Assembly (NCBI RefSeq): GCF_006539505.1
Contig: NZ_BJND01000039.1
Location: forward strand, 41,410-105,409
Length of the DNA: 64,000 nt
Reading direction: 5' to 3'
DNA from: Streptomyces spinoverrucosus
GTDB taxonomy: Bacteria; Actinomycetota; Actinomycetes; Streptomycetales; Streptomycetaceae
Shown here: piece after piece, positions 51,358-60,878 of the stretch
Numbering within the stretch: position 1 is the first letter of the stretch
Layout of the letters: every line of letters begins with the position of its first letter
Translations under genes and position numbers: made by a program
Notes under the pieces: model-generated
The model's database searches: none
Told to the model about the DNA's origin: nothing
The model's input: only the letters and a program-made list of their open reading frames with translations

Positions 51358-52553
51358 CCACGCATCCGCGGTGGCCGTACGCCGCCCTGGACACGACGGC
51401 TCACCGCCCCACGCCGCTGCGGCAGTTCGTGCTGAAGGTGCACAGCCGCTGCAACCTCGACTGCTCCTACTGCTACCTCTACCGGGGCAGGGACGACGGC
51501 TGGCGCGACCGTCCGCCGCGCACGCCCGAGCCGACCATGCGGCGCACCGCGGCCCGGATCGCCGAGCACGTACGGGCACACGGTCTCGACCGCATCCGCG
51601 TCGAACTGCACGGCGGTGAGCCCCTCCTCGCAGGACCGGAGCCCGTCCTCGCCTACACCCGGGCCGTCCGCGAGGCCGTCCCGGCCGGCTGCCGGGTCAC
51701 CGCCACCGTCCAGACCAATGGCACCCGTCTCACCGACACCGCCCTCGACGCCCTGGCCGGGGCAGGGGTCCGCGTCGGCCTCAGCCTCGACGGCGGGCGC
51801 GCCGCCCACAACGCCCGCCGCGTCGACCACGCCGGCCGCCCCGCTTGGCCCGCCGCCCGCGCGGCCGCCCGCAGACTGGCCGCGCGCCCGGAGTCGTACG
51901 CCGGGATCCTCTGCACGATCGACCTGGACGCCGACCCGCACGACGTCTACAGGTCGCTGCTCGACCTCGCCCCGCCCAGTGTGGACTTCCTGCTCCCGCA
52001 CGCCAACTGGGCGCACCCGCCGCCGGGACAGCCGCCGGGCCGCCCCGGCCGGCATCGCCCCCGCCCCACCCCCTACGGCGACTGGCTCGCCGTCGTCTTC
52101 GACGACTGGTGGGACGGCGGACGGCAGCGCACCCGGGTTCGGCTGTTCCAGGAGATCGCCGCCCTGCTGCTCGGCGCGCCCAGCCGCGCCGAGGCCGTGG
52201 GGCTGTCCCCGATGGCCGCCGTCGTCGTGGAGACGGACGGCGCCATCGAACAGGTCGACTCGCTCAGGTCGGCGTACCCGGGCGCGGCGGAGACCGGCCT
52301 GGACGTCTTCCGGAACTCGTTCGACCAGGCCCTGCGCCATCCCGGGATCGCCGCCCGGCAGCTCGGCGAGCGGGCACTGGCCCCGGAATGCCTCGGCTGC
52401 CCGGTCGGCCGGGTGTGCGGAGGCGGCAACTACGTGCACCGTTACGCTCCCGGCACCGGCTTCCGGCATCCCAGCGTCTACTGCGCCGACCTGGAACGGC
52501 TCGTGCGGCACGTCGCCGACCGGCTGGAGCGGACCGTGCGCGGGTCGACGTAA
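51354..52553 (+). CDS. fxsB: FxsB-type radical SAM/SPASM peptide maturase
   Basis: A 399-residue radical SAM enzyme. The CxxxCxxC cluster motif is CNLDCSYCYLY (Cys33, Cys37, Cys40). LHGGEPLL is the SAM-binding GGE motif, and the C-terminal SPASM domain carries ECLGCPVGRVCGGG. The family installs carbon-carbon crosslinks (cyclophanes) between an aromatic ring and a nearby residue in a short peptide. The likely substrate is the overlapping 50-residue peptide. The GTG start overlaps its stop (GTGA), so enzyme and substrate are coupled. Confidence 0.9.
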   Translation: MTTHPRWPYAALDTTAHRPTPLRQFVLKVHSRCNLDCSYCYLYRGRDDGWRDRPPRTPEPTMRRTAARIAEHVRAHGLDRIRVELHGGEPLLAGPEPVLAYTRAVREAVPAGCRVTATVQTNGTRLTDTALDALAGAGVRVGLSLDGGRAAHNARRVDHAGRPAWPAARAAARRLAARPESYAGILCTIDLDADPHDVYRSLLDLAPPSVDFLLPHANWAHPPPGQPPGRPGRHRPRPTPYGDWLAVVFDDWWDGGRQRTRVRLFQEIAALLLGAPSRAEAVGLSPMAAVVVETDGAIEQVDSLRSAYPGAAETGLDVFRNSFDQALRHPGIAARQLGERALAPECLGCPVGRVCGGGNYVHRYAPGTGFRHPSVYCADLERLVRHVADRLERTVRGST

Positions 52554-52652
52554 GCCTCGAAGCCGGACCAACTTGGCCCCCATGCAAGCAATCTGACGCA
52601 CAATTGACACATCGGCGCACGGACGTGACAGGTCGCACGAGGGGATTGCGGG

Positions 52653-55568
52653 ATGACGGCGGAGCTCGGACACGTCACGGTGGTCTTCGCCGGGCAGAGC
52701 GAGTCCTGGGCCAAATGGATCGACCACCAGATCCGGGCCGCCGGGCCGGCCACGACGCTGGTGCGCTGGAACCCGCTGCGGCGACCGGCCACCGGCGAGG
52801 CGCTGAAGGAGCTGCTGAGCGCCCCGGGCCGGATCCTGCTCGTCATCGACGACTGGCACGAGCAACTGGACCGCGACCGCATCGACGCCTGGGCCGGCGT
52901 GCTCAAGCAGCTGCTGACGGAGCACCCGGACCGGGTCGCCGCCGTGAGCGTCACCGCCCGGCCGATGCCCGACGCCGTCATAGCCCTGGCCCCCGTCGAA
53001 CTGCGCGGGCTCAGGCCCGAGGCGGCCCGCCACCGCGTACTGCGACTCGCCGGGATCCCGGCCCCCGACGCCCTGGACCTGCGCCGCGGCCCGCGCTTCC
53101 CGGACGACCCGCCGGCGGTGTGGGGCGGGGTGCCGCGCCGCAACAGCCGCTTCGTCGGCCGCTTAGAGCTGCTGGAGCAGGTGTACGGAGCGCTCTCGGC
53201 GGCCGGAAGCGACGGCGCCGCCGTGGCGCTGCGCGGGCCCAGCGGGCACGGCAAGACGCAGCTGGCGATGGAGTACGTCCACCGGTTCGCGGGCGAGTAC
53301 GACATCGTCTGGTGGGTCAGCGCCGCCCAGCGCGTCACCGCCCGCCAGCAGTTCGCCGAGCTCGCCCCCGCGATGGGCGTCGCGGCCACCGGCGACCTGT
53401 CCGCCACCATCAAGGCCGTCCAGCGCGAGCTCGACGGCACCGCACGCCCCTGGCTGCTCGTCCTGGACGGGGCCGCCGACCCCGAGCGGCTCAGCGGGCT
53501 CGTCCCCGAGGGACGCGGCCACGTCCTGATCACCACCCATCGCGGCGAGTGGTCGGCCCATGCCGAGGTCATCGAGGTGCCGGCCTTCGAACGCCGGGAG
53601 AGCATCGCTTTCGCCCGGCGGCGCGCGGACCGGCTCAGCGACGACGAGGCGGAGCGGCTCGCCGAGGTCGTGGAGGACATGCCGCTGCTGCTCGACCAGA
53701 CGGCCGCCTGGCTCCAACTCAACCGCGGCGTGCCCGTCAACGACTACATACGCGACATCCGGGACGGCAAGCCGGACCGTTTCGGGGTCATGGCCTCCGG
53801 CCACCACCCGAAGTACGAGGTCGCCTGGGCCAAGCTGATCAACACCCTGCGGGAGAGCCACGAACCCGCCTGGCAGCTGCTCAACCTGCTGGTCTGCTTC
53901 GCCCACGACGTGGTCCCGGTACGCCTGCTGCAGACGGCCCGGCCCACCGAACTGCCGCCCGAACTGGCCGAGCTGGTCGCGGAGCCCAGCAGCTGGAACA
54001 CCGCGCTGCGCAGACTCTCCGAGATCACCTCCATGCGCATCGAGTACGAGCAGGGCCCCCGCCTGGACACGCAGACCGTCGGCACGGTCCGAATGCACCG
54101 CCTCTTCCACCGCTTCGTACGGTCCGTCCAGTCGCCCGCGGACGCCGCACGCTACTCCGCCGCCGCCCGCAGGGTCCTGGTCTCCGCCGACCCGCGCGAC
54201 TCCGCGTCCGCCGGCAACTGGGCCCGGTACTCCGCGATCATCCCGCACCTGGAACCGTCCGGTGCGCTGGAGTCACCCGACGGCGAGGTGCGCGACCTCG
54301 TGCTGAACTGCGTCGAGTACCTGCGGATGCGCGGCGAGTACCACGACGGCTGGTTGCTGAGCCGGCTCGCGGTGGACAGCTGGCGGCCCAAGTTCGGCGA
54401 CACCGACCGGTCGGTGCTCGTGGCCGTCCACCAGCTCGGCAACATGCTGCGCAGACTCGGCCGGTACGCCGACGCGGAGGACGTGGGCCGGGAGAACCTG
54501 CGGCGACTGCGCGAGGCCGGAGGGGTCCGGCCCATCGAGCTGATCCGCGCCAAGGACGGCCTCGGCGGCACGCTGATGGCGCTCGGCCGCTACACCGAGG
54601 CCCGCATCCTGTTCGAGGAGGCCGCCGAGAGCGCCGCGGAGGAGCTCGGCGGCGAGAACGTGCCGCGCACCCTCAGCATCCGCAGCAACCTCGCCGTCGC
54701 CATAGGCCTGCAGGGCCACTACGCCGAGGCGCTCGCCCTGCACCGCGGCGTCTTCGAGGCCCGGGTCCAGCTGCTCGGCGGCAAGGACGCCGCCACGCTC
54801 AACTCGGCGCTGCGCAGCGCCTGGATGCTGCGGCTGCTCGGCCGGTACCGGGAGGCCCTGACGATCCAGGGCCACAACTCCCGCGTCCACAGCCAGGTCC
54901 TGGACCGCAACCACAGCCAGACGCTGCAGGCCGAGCACAATCTCGCGCTGTGCGCCCGCCGGGACGGCGACCTGCAGTTCGCGCTCGCCATGATGCGCGG
55001 GGTGCGGGAGAAGCTGCTGCGCCGGCGCGGCGCCCTGCACCCCGAGACGCTGATGGTCTCCTGCGACTACGCGATGCTGCTGCGGGACATGGAGCGCACA
55101 GCCGAGGCCAGGGAACTCGCCGAGCTCACCGCCGGGCAGTACGCCGCCCAGCTCGGCGAGCAGCACCCGTATTCCGTCGGAGCACGGGACAACGTGGCCA
55201 CGGTCATGCGGGACATGGGCGACCGACGCGCCGCCCTGGAGCTGTCGCTCACCACCATCCGGGAGATGGAGCAGGCCGTCGGACGGGACCATCCGTGGGC
55301 CATCGGCTGCGCAAAGAACGGCGTCGCCGCCCTCGCCGCCAACGGTGACACGGACGCCGCGGCGGCGCTCGGCCGGGACGCCGCCGAACGCTCCGCCCGC
55401 GTGCTCGGCGAGGACCACATCCTCACGATCAGCCTCCGGGCCGGCCTCGCTCTCGATCTGGCCGAACTGGGCGAGCGCGCCGAGGCCGAGACGCTCCACG
55501 CCGATGTCGCCGACCGGCTCACCGCCCTTCTGGGCCCCGACCATCCGCACACGCAGTACATCCTCTAA
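52653..55568 (+). CDS. fxsT: FxsT-like STAND NTPase with TIR-like N-terminus and TPR repeats
   Basis: A 971-residue protein. Residues 1-110 resemble the degenerate TIR-like head of FxsT proteins (HVTVVFAGQSESWAKWIDHQ). A STAND/NB-ARC NTPase follows, with Walker A GPSGHGKTQL (195-204), Walker B WLLVLDGAAD, and a winged helix to about 520. Tetratricopeptide repeats of the kinesin-light-chain type run to the end. STAND proteins are switchable sensors of invaders or stress. Codon 171 (53163-53165) is TTA, so translation should depend on bldA. A 99-bp gap with a TTGACA (52604) precedes it, so it may have its own promoter. Confidence 0.88.
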   Translation: MTAELGHVTVVFAGQSESWAKWIDHQIRAAGPATTLVRWNPLRRPATGEALKELLSAPGRILLVIDDWHEQLDRDRIDAWAGVLKQLLTEHPDRVAAVSVTARPMPDAVIALAPVELRGLRPEAARHRVLRLAGIPAPDALDLRRGPRFPDDPPAVWGGVPRRNSRFVGRLELLEQVYGALSAAGSDGAAVALRGPSGHGKTQLAMEYVHRFAGEYDIVWWVSAAQRVTARQQFAELAPAMGVAATGDLSATIKAVQRELDGTARPWLLVLDGAADPERLSGLVPEGRGHVLITTHRGEWSAHAEVIEVPAFERRESIAFARRRADRLSDDEAERLAEVVEDMPLLLDQTAAWLQLNRGVPVNDYIRDIRDGKPDRFGVMASGHHPKYEVAWAKLINTLRESHEPAWQLLNLLVCFAHDVVPVRLLQTARPTELPPELAELVAEPSSWNTALRRLSEITSMRIEYEQGPRLDTQTVGTVRMHRLFHRFVRSVQSPADAARYSAAARRVLVSADPRDSASAGNWARYSAIIPHLEPSGALESPDGEVRDLVLNCVEYLRMRGEYHDGWLLSRLAVDSWRPKFGDTDRSVLVAVHQLGNMLRRLGRYADAEDVGRENLRRLREAGGVRPIELIRAKDGLGGTLMALGRYTEARILFEEAAESAAEELGGENVPRTLSIRSNLAVAIGLQGHYAEALALHRGVFEARVQLLGGKDAATLNSALRSAWMLRLLGRYREALTIQGHNSRVHSQVLDRNHSQTLQAEHNLALCARRDGDLQFALAMMRGVREKLLRRRGALHPETLMVSCDYAMLLRDMERTAEARELAELTAGQYAAQLGEQHPYSVGARDNVATVMRDMGDRRAALELSLTTIREMEQAVGRDHPWAIGCAKNGVAALAANGDTDAAAALGRDAAERSARVLGEDHILTISLRAGLALDLAELGERAEAETLHADVADRLTALLGPDHPHTQYIL

Positions 55569-55625
55569 CGCCACCGCCCCTACTGGGACTTCGAGCCGCA
55601 GCCGATCTAGTCCTCGGAACGGCGA

Positions 55626-55661
55626 AGGGCCCGGTTCCGGAAGCTTCCGGAACCGGGCCCT
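55626..55661. terminator. 36-bp perfect palindrome, bidirectional terminator
   Basis: AGGGCCCGGTTCCGGAAG followed by its exact reverse complement, midway between the convergent fxsT-like and kgd genes. The folded stem would have up to 18 pairs. Confidence 0.9.
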
Positions 55662-55681
55662 GTCAGGCGTACGTCAGAGGC

Positions 55682-58600
55682 TCACGCCTCGAACACCTCA
55701 CGCACCAGCTGCTCCTGCTCGGCCTGGTGGCGCTTGGCCGAACCCACCGCCGGCGACGAGCCGTGCGGGCGGGAGATGCGGCGCAGGCGCTCGCCGTGCG
55801 GGACCTCCGCGCCGACCGCCAGGTCCAGGTGGTCGATCAGGTTGAGGGCGATGAACGGCCAGGCGCCCTGGTTCGCCGGCTCCTCCTGGGCCCACAGGTA
55901 CTTCTCGGCGTTCGGGTACTTCTTGATCTCCGCCTGGAGCTCCGCACCCGGCAGCGGGTACAGCCGCTCGATGCGGATGATCGCCGTGTCCGTGACGCCG
56001 CGCTTGACCCGCTCGGCCTCCAGGTCGTAGTAGACCTTGCCGGCGCAGAAGACGACCTTCTTCACCGCCGCCGGGTCCACCGACGCGTCGCCGATGACCG
56101 GGCGGAAGCCGCCCGTGGTGAACTCGTCCGCCTTCGACGCGGCGGCCTTCAGACGCAGCATCGACTTCGGCGTGAAGACGACCAGCGGCTTGTGGTGCGG
56201 GTTGTGCACCTGCCAGCGCAGAAGGTGGAAGTAGTTCGACGGGGAGGTCGGCATGGCGACCGTCATGTTGTTCTGGGCGCAGAGCTGCAGGAAGCGCTCC
56301 GGGCGCGCGGACGAGTGGTCCGGGCCCTGGCCCTCGTAGCCGTGCGGGAGGAGCAGGGTGACGCCGGACGTCTGGCCCCACTTCTGCTCCGCCGAGGAGA
56401 TGAACTCGTCCACGACCGTCTGCGCGCCGTTGACGAAGTCGCCGAACTGCGCCTCCCACAGCACGAGCGCGTCGGGGCGGGCCAGCGAGTAGCCGTACTC
56501 GAAGCCCATCGCCGCGTACTCGGACAGCAGGGAGTTGTAGACGTTCAGGCGTGCCTGGTCCTCCGACAGGTACTGCAGCGGCGTGTACTCCTCGCCGGTG
56601 CTGCGGTCGATGATGACCGCGTGCCGCTGGCCGAAGGTGCCGCGCTGGGAGTCCTGGCCCGCCAGACGGACCGGGACGCCCTCCAGGAGCAGCGAGCCGA
56701 AGGCGAGGGTCTCGCCCATGCCCCAGTCGATCGTGCCGTCCTCGACCATTGACGCCCGGCGCTGCAGCTGGGGCAGCAGACGCGGGTGGACGGTGATGTG
56801 GTCGGGGACGTTGACCTGGGACTCGGCGATCCGCTTGACGATCTCCGAGGTCACGGCGGTGTTCACGGCGACCGGGAACTCGGCCTGCGCTTCCGGCGTG
56901 TGGACCGTCGCCGGCTGCGAGGTGGCCTCGCGGACCTCGGTGAAGACCTTCTCCAGCTGGCCCTGGTAGTCCTGCAGCGCCTGCTCGGCCTCTTCCAGGG
57001 TGATGTCGCCGCGACCGATCAGGGACTCGGTGTACAGCTTGCGCACCGAGCGCTTCTTGTCGATCAGGTCGTACATCAGCGGCTGGGTGAAGGCCGGGTT
57101 GTCCGACTCGTTGTGACCGCGGCGGCGGTAGCAGATGAGGTCGATCACCACGTCCTTGTTGAACGCCTGGCGGAACTCGAAGGCCAGGCGGGCAACGCGG
57201 ACGACCGCCTCCGGGTCGTCGCCGTTCACGTGGAAGATCGGGGCCTCGATCATCCTCGCCACGTCCGTCGCGTACATCGACGAGCGGGAGGACTCGGGCG
57301 CGGCCGTGAAGCCGACCTGGTTGTTGATCACGATGTGGACCGTGCCACCCGTGCGGTAGCCGCGCAGCTGCGACATGTTCAGGGTCTCGGCCACCACGCC
57401 CTGGCCCGCGAAGGCCGCGTCGCCGTGGATCGCCACCGGCAGGACCGTGAAGTCCGTGCCGCCCTTGTTGATGATGTCCTGCTTGGCGCGCGCGACGCCC
57501 TCCAGGACCGGGTCGACGGCTTCGAGGTGCGACGGGTTCGCGACCAGCGACACCTTGATCTGCTCGCCGTCCAGGCCGGTGAAGGTGCCCTCGGCGCCCA
57601 GGTGGTACTTCACGTCGCCGGAGCCGTGCATCGACTTCGGGTCGAGGTTGCCCTCGAACTCGCGGAAGATCTGCGCGTACGACTTGCCGACGATGTTGGC
57701 CAGGACGTTCAGGCGGCCGCGGTGGGCCATGCCGATGACGACCTCGTCCAGGCGGGACTCGGCGGCCGAGTCCAGCACCGCGTCCAGCAGCGGGATGACG
57801 GACTCGCCGCCCTCCAGCGAGAAGCGCTTCTGGCCGACGTACTTCGTCTGCAGGAAGGTCTCGAAGGCCTCCGCCGCGTTCAGCCGGCGCAGGACGCGCA
57901 GCTGCTCCTCGCGCTCCGGCTTGGCGTGCGGGCGCTCCACGCGGTCCTGGATCCACTTGCGCTGCTTGGGGTCCTGGATGTGCATGAACTCGATGCCGGT
58001 GGTGCGGCAGTACGAGTCGCGCAGCACGCCGAGGATGTCGCGCAGCTTCATCATCGACTTGCCGGCGAAGCCGCCGACGGCGAACTCGCGCTCCAGGTCC
58101 CACAGGGTGAGGCCGTGCTCGACGATGTCGAGGTCGGGGTGCTTGCGCTGGCGGTACTCCAGCGGGTCGGTGTCGGCCATGACGTGGCCGCGGACCCGGT
58201 AGGAGTGGATCAGCTCGAAGACGCGGGCGGCCTTGGTGACGTCGTCGTCGTGGCTGGCGTCGATGTCCTTGAGCCAGCGGACCGGCTCGTAGGGGATGCG
58301 CAGGGCCTCGAAGATCTCGTCGTAGAAGCCGCTCTCGCCGAGGAGCAGGTTCGCGACCTGGCGCAGGAACTCGCCGGAGGCGGCGCCCTGGATCACCCGG
58401 TGGTCGTAGGTCGACGTGAGCGTCATGACCTTGGAGATGCCGAGCTTGTTCAGGGTGTCCTGGGAGGTGCCCTGGAACTCCGCCGGGTAGTCCATGGAGC
58501 CGACGCCCATGATCACCGACTGGCCGGGCATCAGACGCGGCACCGAGTGGACGGTGCCGAGGCCGCCGGGGTTGGTCAGGGAGACCGTGACGCCGGTGAA

Positions 58601-59488
58601 GTCGTCCATCGTCAGCTTGCCGTCGCGGGCGCGGCGGACGATGTCCTCGTAGGCCTGCCAGAACTCGAAGAAGTTCAGCGTCTCGGCCTTCTTGATCGCC
58701 GCGACGACCAGCTGGCGGTCGCCGTTCGGCTTGACCAGGTCGATGGCGAGGCCGAGGTTGACGTGCGGCGGCTTGACGAGGGTCGGCTTGCCGTCCTTCT
58801 CGCCGAACGACCAGTTCATCGACGGCATGGCCTTGATGGCCTGCACCATCGCGTAGCCGATCAGGTGCGTGAAGGAGATCTTCCCGCCCCGGGCGCGCTT
58901 GAGGTGGTTGTTGATGACGATGCGGTTGTCGAAGAGCAGCTTCACCGGAACCGCGCGGACCGAGGTGGCGGTCGGCAGCTCCAGGGAGGCGTTCATGTTC
59001 TTCGCGACGGCGGCGGCCGGGCCGCGCAGCGTGATCAGCTCCGGGCCGTCGGGGGCCGCGGCGGCCGGCTCGGCGGCGGCCTTGGGCTTCGGCTGCGGCT
59101 TGGCGGCGGCCGGGGCGGGAGCCGGGGCCGGGGCCTTGGGCTGCGCAGGGGCCTGGGCCGGGGCAGGAGCGGCCGCGGCGGGCTTCGGGGCCGCGGGTGC
59201 GGCCGGGGCCGCCGCAGCGGCCTGGGCGGGCGCCTGAGCGATGCTGGTGGTCTCCGCGGCCCCCGCAGCCGCGGTACCCGCCGGCGCCGGGGTGGCAGCC
59301 GCCCCCGGCTTGTAGTCGGCGAAGAAGTCCCACCAGGCGCGGTCTACCGAATTCGGGTCCTGGAGGTACTGCTGATAGATCTCGTCGACGAGCCACTCGT
59401 TCGGACCGAACGCGGCCGCGGGATTCTTGCCCGCTTGGTCTGCGTCGGTCGAGACACTCGATGCGTTACTGGGGGACTGTGGCGACAC
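55682..59488 (-). CDS. kgd: Multifunctional 2-oxoglutarate metabolism enzyme KGD (SucA/E1-E2 fusion)
   Basis: Central TCA-cycle enzyme: 2-oxoglutarate decarboxylase/dehydrogenase E1 fused to an E2 succinyltransferase core. Order: a conserved N-terminal helix (GPNEWLVDEIYQQYLQDPNS), an Ala/Pro-rich linker (about 65-150), an E2 catalytic domain with STYDHRVIQGAASGEF, then a long thiamine-diphosphate E1 domain (EIIGMAHRGRLNVL-like VIGMAHRGRLNVLANIVG and GHNESDNPAFTQPLMY). The lipoyl domain is absent and is presumably supplied by a separate E2. This is the actinobacterial KGD design, controlled in relatives by the GarA FHA protein. GTG at 59488 (SPQSPSNAS) is preferred, giving 1268 residues. A GTG at 59515 adds nine residues but lacks a binding site. 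Confidence 0.95.
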   Translation of the reverse strand: MSPQSPSNASSVSTDADQAGKNPAAAFGPNEWLVDEIYQQYLQDPNSVDRAWWDFFADYKPGAAATPAPAGTAAAGAAETTSIAQAPAQAAAAAPAAPAAPKPAAAAPAPAQAPAQPKAPAPAPAPAAAKPQPKPKAAAEPAAAAPDGPELITLRGPAAAVAKNMNASLELPTATSVRAVPVKLLFDNRIVINNHLKRARGGKISFTHLIGYAMVQAIKAMPSMNWSFGEKDGKPTLVKPPHVNLGLAIDLVKPNGDRQLVVAAIKKAETLNFFEFWQAYEDIVRRARDGKLTMDDFTGVTVSLTNPGGLGTVHSVPRLMPGQSVIMGVGSMDYPAEFQGTSQDTLNKLGISKVMTLTSTYDHRVIQGAASGEFLRQVANLLLGESGFYDEIFEALRIPYEPVRWLKDIDASHDDDVTKAARVFELIHSYRVRGHVMADTDPLEYRQRKHPDLDIVEHGLTLWDLEREFAVGGFAGKSMMKLRDILGVLRDSYCRTTGIEFMHIQDPKQRKWIQDRVERPHAKPEREEQLRVLRRLNAAEAFETFLQTKYVGQKRFSLEGGESVIPLLDAVLDSAAESRLDEVVIGMAHRGRLNVLANIVGKSYAQIFREFEGNLDPKSMHGSGDVKYHLGAEGTFTGLDGEQIKVSLVANPSHLEAVDPVLEGVARAKQDIINKGGTDFTVLPVAIHGDAAFAGQGVVAETLNMSQLRGYRTGGTVHIVINNQVGFTAAPESSRSSMYATDVARMIEAPIFHVNGDDPEAVVRVARLAFEFRQAFNKDVVIDLICYRRRGHNESDNPAFTQPLMYDLIDKKRSVRKLYTESLIGRGDITLEEAEQALQDYQGQLEKVFTEVREATSQPATVHTPEAQAEFPVAVNTAVTSEIVKRIAESQVNVPDHITVHPRLLPQLQRRASMVEDGTIDWGMGETLAFGSLLLEGVPVRLAGQDSQRGTFGQRHAVIIDRSTGEEYTPLQYLSEDQARLNVYNSLLSEYAAMGFEYGYSLARPDALVLWEAQFGDFVNGAQTVVDEFISSAEQKWGQTSGVTLLLPHGYEGQGPDHSSARPERFLQLCAQNNMTVAMPTSPSNYFHLLRWQVHNPHHKPLVVFTPKSMLRLKAAASKADEFTTGGFRPVIGDASVDPAAVKKVVFCAGKVYYDLEAERVKRGVTDTAIIRIERLYPLPGAELQAEIKKYPNAEKYLWAQEEPANQGAWPFIALNLIDHLDLAVGAEVPHGERLRRISRPHGSSPAVGSAKRHQAEQEQLVREVFEA

Positions 59489-59768
59489 GGCGGCAACCGC
59501 CCTCTTCCGCTTCACAAGGTGATGGACAGCGGGAATAAAGGCTACGCCTCCACGACCGAGAAGGTGAGGTCGGGCCCGTTCATCGTCGCGTAAGTCACAT
59601 CAGAAGGCGTGTTTCGGGGCTTGAAATGGCGGGAAACAAGCGTGGTTCCGCTGCAAAAGGGATGCGCGAGCACGGCCCGGCGCGCTGAAGACGCGGGCCT
59701 CGACCTGATCACACGTGTCCGGCAGCGCGGACGCCCGTGGATCTTGTGGCTCCGCTTCGAACTTTACG

Positions 59769-60878
59769 TCAACTTGGCACAGAAGGCAGGCCCGGAAGGG
59801 TGACAAGGATCCGGCAACCCCGCTCGGATTCGGCCACCCCGATCCTGCCGCCGTGCAGATCCACCGCCCAGCGGGCGATCGCCAGACCGAGGCCGGTGCC
59901 GCCGTCGCTGCCGGGGCCGTGTGGCCGGCTGACCGCACCCCGGTTGAACCGCTCGAAGACCCGGTGCCACTCCGAGCGCGGAATGCCGGGGCCCTCGTCC
60001 AGGACCTCCAGCTCCAGCGACTCCGGCAGCGCCCCGCGCCGCGCCCTGACCGTCACCCGGCCGTGCGGCGGGCTGTGCTTGACCGCGTTGTCGATCAGAT
60101 TGGCGACGACCTGGTGGATCCGCTCCGGGTCGGCGTGCGCGGTCAGCTCCGGCGGAGACACGTCGAGGTGCAGATGGACGTCCGTACGGGTGTGACTGCC
60201 GGAGCCGGAGGCGATGCCCGCGCGCGCGGAGGCCACCATGTTGGCCTCCTTCAGCACCCCGGACAGATACGGCCACACCTCGAACCGCCGCTGCTTCAGC
60301 GGTACGACGCCGTTGTCCAGGCGGGACAGGTCCAGCAGCGTCTCCACCAGCCGCCCCAGCCGTTCCGTCTGCTTCAGGGCCGTACGCATGGTCTCGGGGT
60401 CGGCCTGCGTGACGCCGTCCACGATGTTCTCCAGCACGGCGCGCAGGCCCGCGATCGGCGTCCGCAGCTCGTGCGAGACGTTCGCGACCAGCTCCTTGCG
60501 CTGGCGCTCCTGGGCCTCCAGGTCGTCGGCCATGCGGTTGATGGTGACGGCCAGGTCGCCCAGCTCGTCCCAGCGGTTCTCCCGCACCCGGCGGGTGTAG
60601 TCGCCGTGCGAGATGGAGCGGGCCACCGCGTTCATCTCGTCCAGCGGCGCGGTGAGCGAATGCGCCACGAACTGCGTGATCAGCAGGGTGGCGATCATCG
60701 AGAAGACCGTGATGAAGCGCAGCTCGGTCTCGGTGCGCATGGCGATCATCATCAGACCGGTGGTGATCAGCACCGAGATCACGACCAGCGCGCCCAGCTT
60801 GGTCTTGATCGAGAACGGGCGTACGCCGCCCCAGGGCTCCCCGGGGCTCCTCCGTGCGGCCGGCCGCCCCTCGCTCAT
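59769..60878 (-). CDS. Sensor histidine kinase with HAMP domain
   Basis: A 369-residue membrane kinase. Two close transmembrane segments (LGALVVISVLITTGLMMIAM and FITVFSMIATLLITQFVAHS) leave almost no extracellular loop, so it likely senses membrane or internal signals. HAMP follows at about 75-125. The HisKA box is LVANVSHELRTPIAGL (His136). HATPase has NLIDNAVKHS, EGPGIP and GGTGLGLAIARW. It is coupled to the upstream response regulator gene by ATGA. Signal and targets are unknown. Confidence 0.92.
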   Translation of the reverse strand: MSEGRPAARRSPGEPWGGVRPFSIKTKLGALVVISVLITTGLMMIAMRTETELRFITVFSMIATLLITQFVAHSLTAPLDEMNAVARSISHGDYTRRVRENRWDELGDLAVTINRMADDLEAQERQRKELVANVSHELRTPIAGLRAVLENIVDGVTQADPETMRTALKQTERLGRLVETLLDLSRLDNGVVPLKQRRFEVWPYLSGVLKEANMVASARAGIASGSGSHTRTDVHLHLDVSPPELTAHADPERIHQVVANLIDNAVKHSPPHGRVTVRARRGALPESLELEVLDEGPGIPRSEWHRVFERFNRGAVSRPHGPGSDGGTGLGLAIARWAVDLHGGRIGVAESERGCRILVTLPGLPSVPS

